DNA from: Phaseolus vulgaris
Lineage: Eukaryota > Streptophyta > Magnoliopsida > Fabales > Fabaceae
Assembly (NCBI RefSeq): GCF_000499845.2
Contig: NC_023750.2
Coordinates: forward strand, 2,049,913 to 2,113,912
Direction of reading: 5' to 3'
Length of the DNA: 64,000 nucleotides
Shown here piece after piece: positions 63,594 to 64,000 of the stretch. The notes beneath the pieces are model-generated. The model was given only the letters and a program-made list of their open reading frames with translations. It searched no databases and was not told where the DNA came from. The translations under genes were made by a program, and so were the position numbers. Within the stretch, counting starts at the first letter, position 1; the number at the start of each line of letters is the position of its first letter.

Positions 63594-64000
63594 TGTTGAA
63601 CAAGATGCTTTGATGTCTCCAAATCCAAGAGGAAAGCTTGAAGACCTTGCTTTTGGGTGTGTGTGTGTTGTCTAGTTGTTTGAAACTTGTTAATTCACTT
63701 CTTAAGATGATCCAAGTTCATTTGAATCTTTAACATTTTGAAAGGATGTGTTTTCTAAAAAGCTGTCAAAAATTCAACAGGTTGTTTTACCTAACAACAG
63801 GTTGTTTTACCTTAGCTGTTTTTGAAAACCTTGGTTGACTTTGCTGTCAAACCAAAACAATCGATTGTTTCGACAAAACAACCGATTGTTTTCCTGAAAA
63901 CCTTAACAGAATTATGTTAAGCGGTTTTAATATGTTTTAAATGATCCTAACTAACTTGGCTCCTTATTAAATGCTTTTGACCACTTGGTGGGTCTATATA
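63594..64000 (+). repeat. Sirevirus-like copia LTR inserted in the satellite array (partial)
   Basis: TGTTGAACAAGATGCTTTGA begins mid-monomer, and the next 400 bp match the start of the LTR at 4870, including 'gaaagcttgaagacc' and several AACAACCGATTGTT-like words near 63850-63890. The window ends at a TATA-like 'ggtctatata', the same relative place as the TATA box in the first LTR. The preceding 5 bases, cactg, would be the target duplication. Solo or full element cannot be told. Confidence 0.85.

Overview
This is plant nuclear DNA, most likely from a papilionoid legume of the Phaseolus/Vigna/Glycine kind. The genes have plant GT-AG introns, intergenic DNA is very AT-rich, and the Sirevirus-type copia LTRs, TRIMs and CACTA-like MITEs are of kinds common in legumes. 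The species is inferred, not proven.

Three intact host genes are visible. (1) A full-length B-type ABC transporter (P-glycoprotein/MDR class) on the minus strand, 14062-23767, rebuilt as 12 exons with every junction GT-AG and in phase, predicted 1268 aa. (2) A two-exon cytochrome P450 of CYP76 type on the plus strand, 39894-42733, 497 aa, with a TATA box just upstream. (3) A four-exon DUF4378 / TRM-like gene on the plus strand, 47566-51175, 735 aa. They look functionally unrelated and do not form an operon or an obvious metabolic cluster.

The rest is mostly repeats. Positions 1-3090 and about 7010-10110 are two diverged copies of one Ty3/gypsy (Tat-like) segment. It carries a decayed antisense extra ORF and, beside copy 2, a 55-bp tandem repeat. 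Between them lies a 5' LTR plus gag start of a Sirevirus-like copia element (4870-6290). A related solo LTR with a perfect 5-bp target duplication lies at 37660-38809, and a third LTR enters at 63594. A Ty3/gypsy LTR with primer-binding site is at 11872-12340. A decayed LINE lies at 44262-46450. TRIM elements are at 28900-29137 and 52588-52952. Four related CACTA-like MITEs are scattered, one inside an ABC transporter intron and one just after the P450.

Two repeat structures stand out. A GC-rich minisatellite with a 26-bp unit (about 55 copies, 32815-34260) sits in AT-rich DNA, apparently inside a hAT-like non-autonomous element. The last 10.6 kb (about 52955-63593) is a satellite array of about 538-bp monomers, 20 full intervals plus a partial. 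It has two subfamilies that switch exactly at a truncated monomer, local higher-order repeats, and an LTR inserted at its right end. The array begins only 1.8 kb after the DUF4378 gene, which suggests a gene-to-heterochromatin (possibly subtelomeric) boundary.
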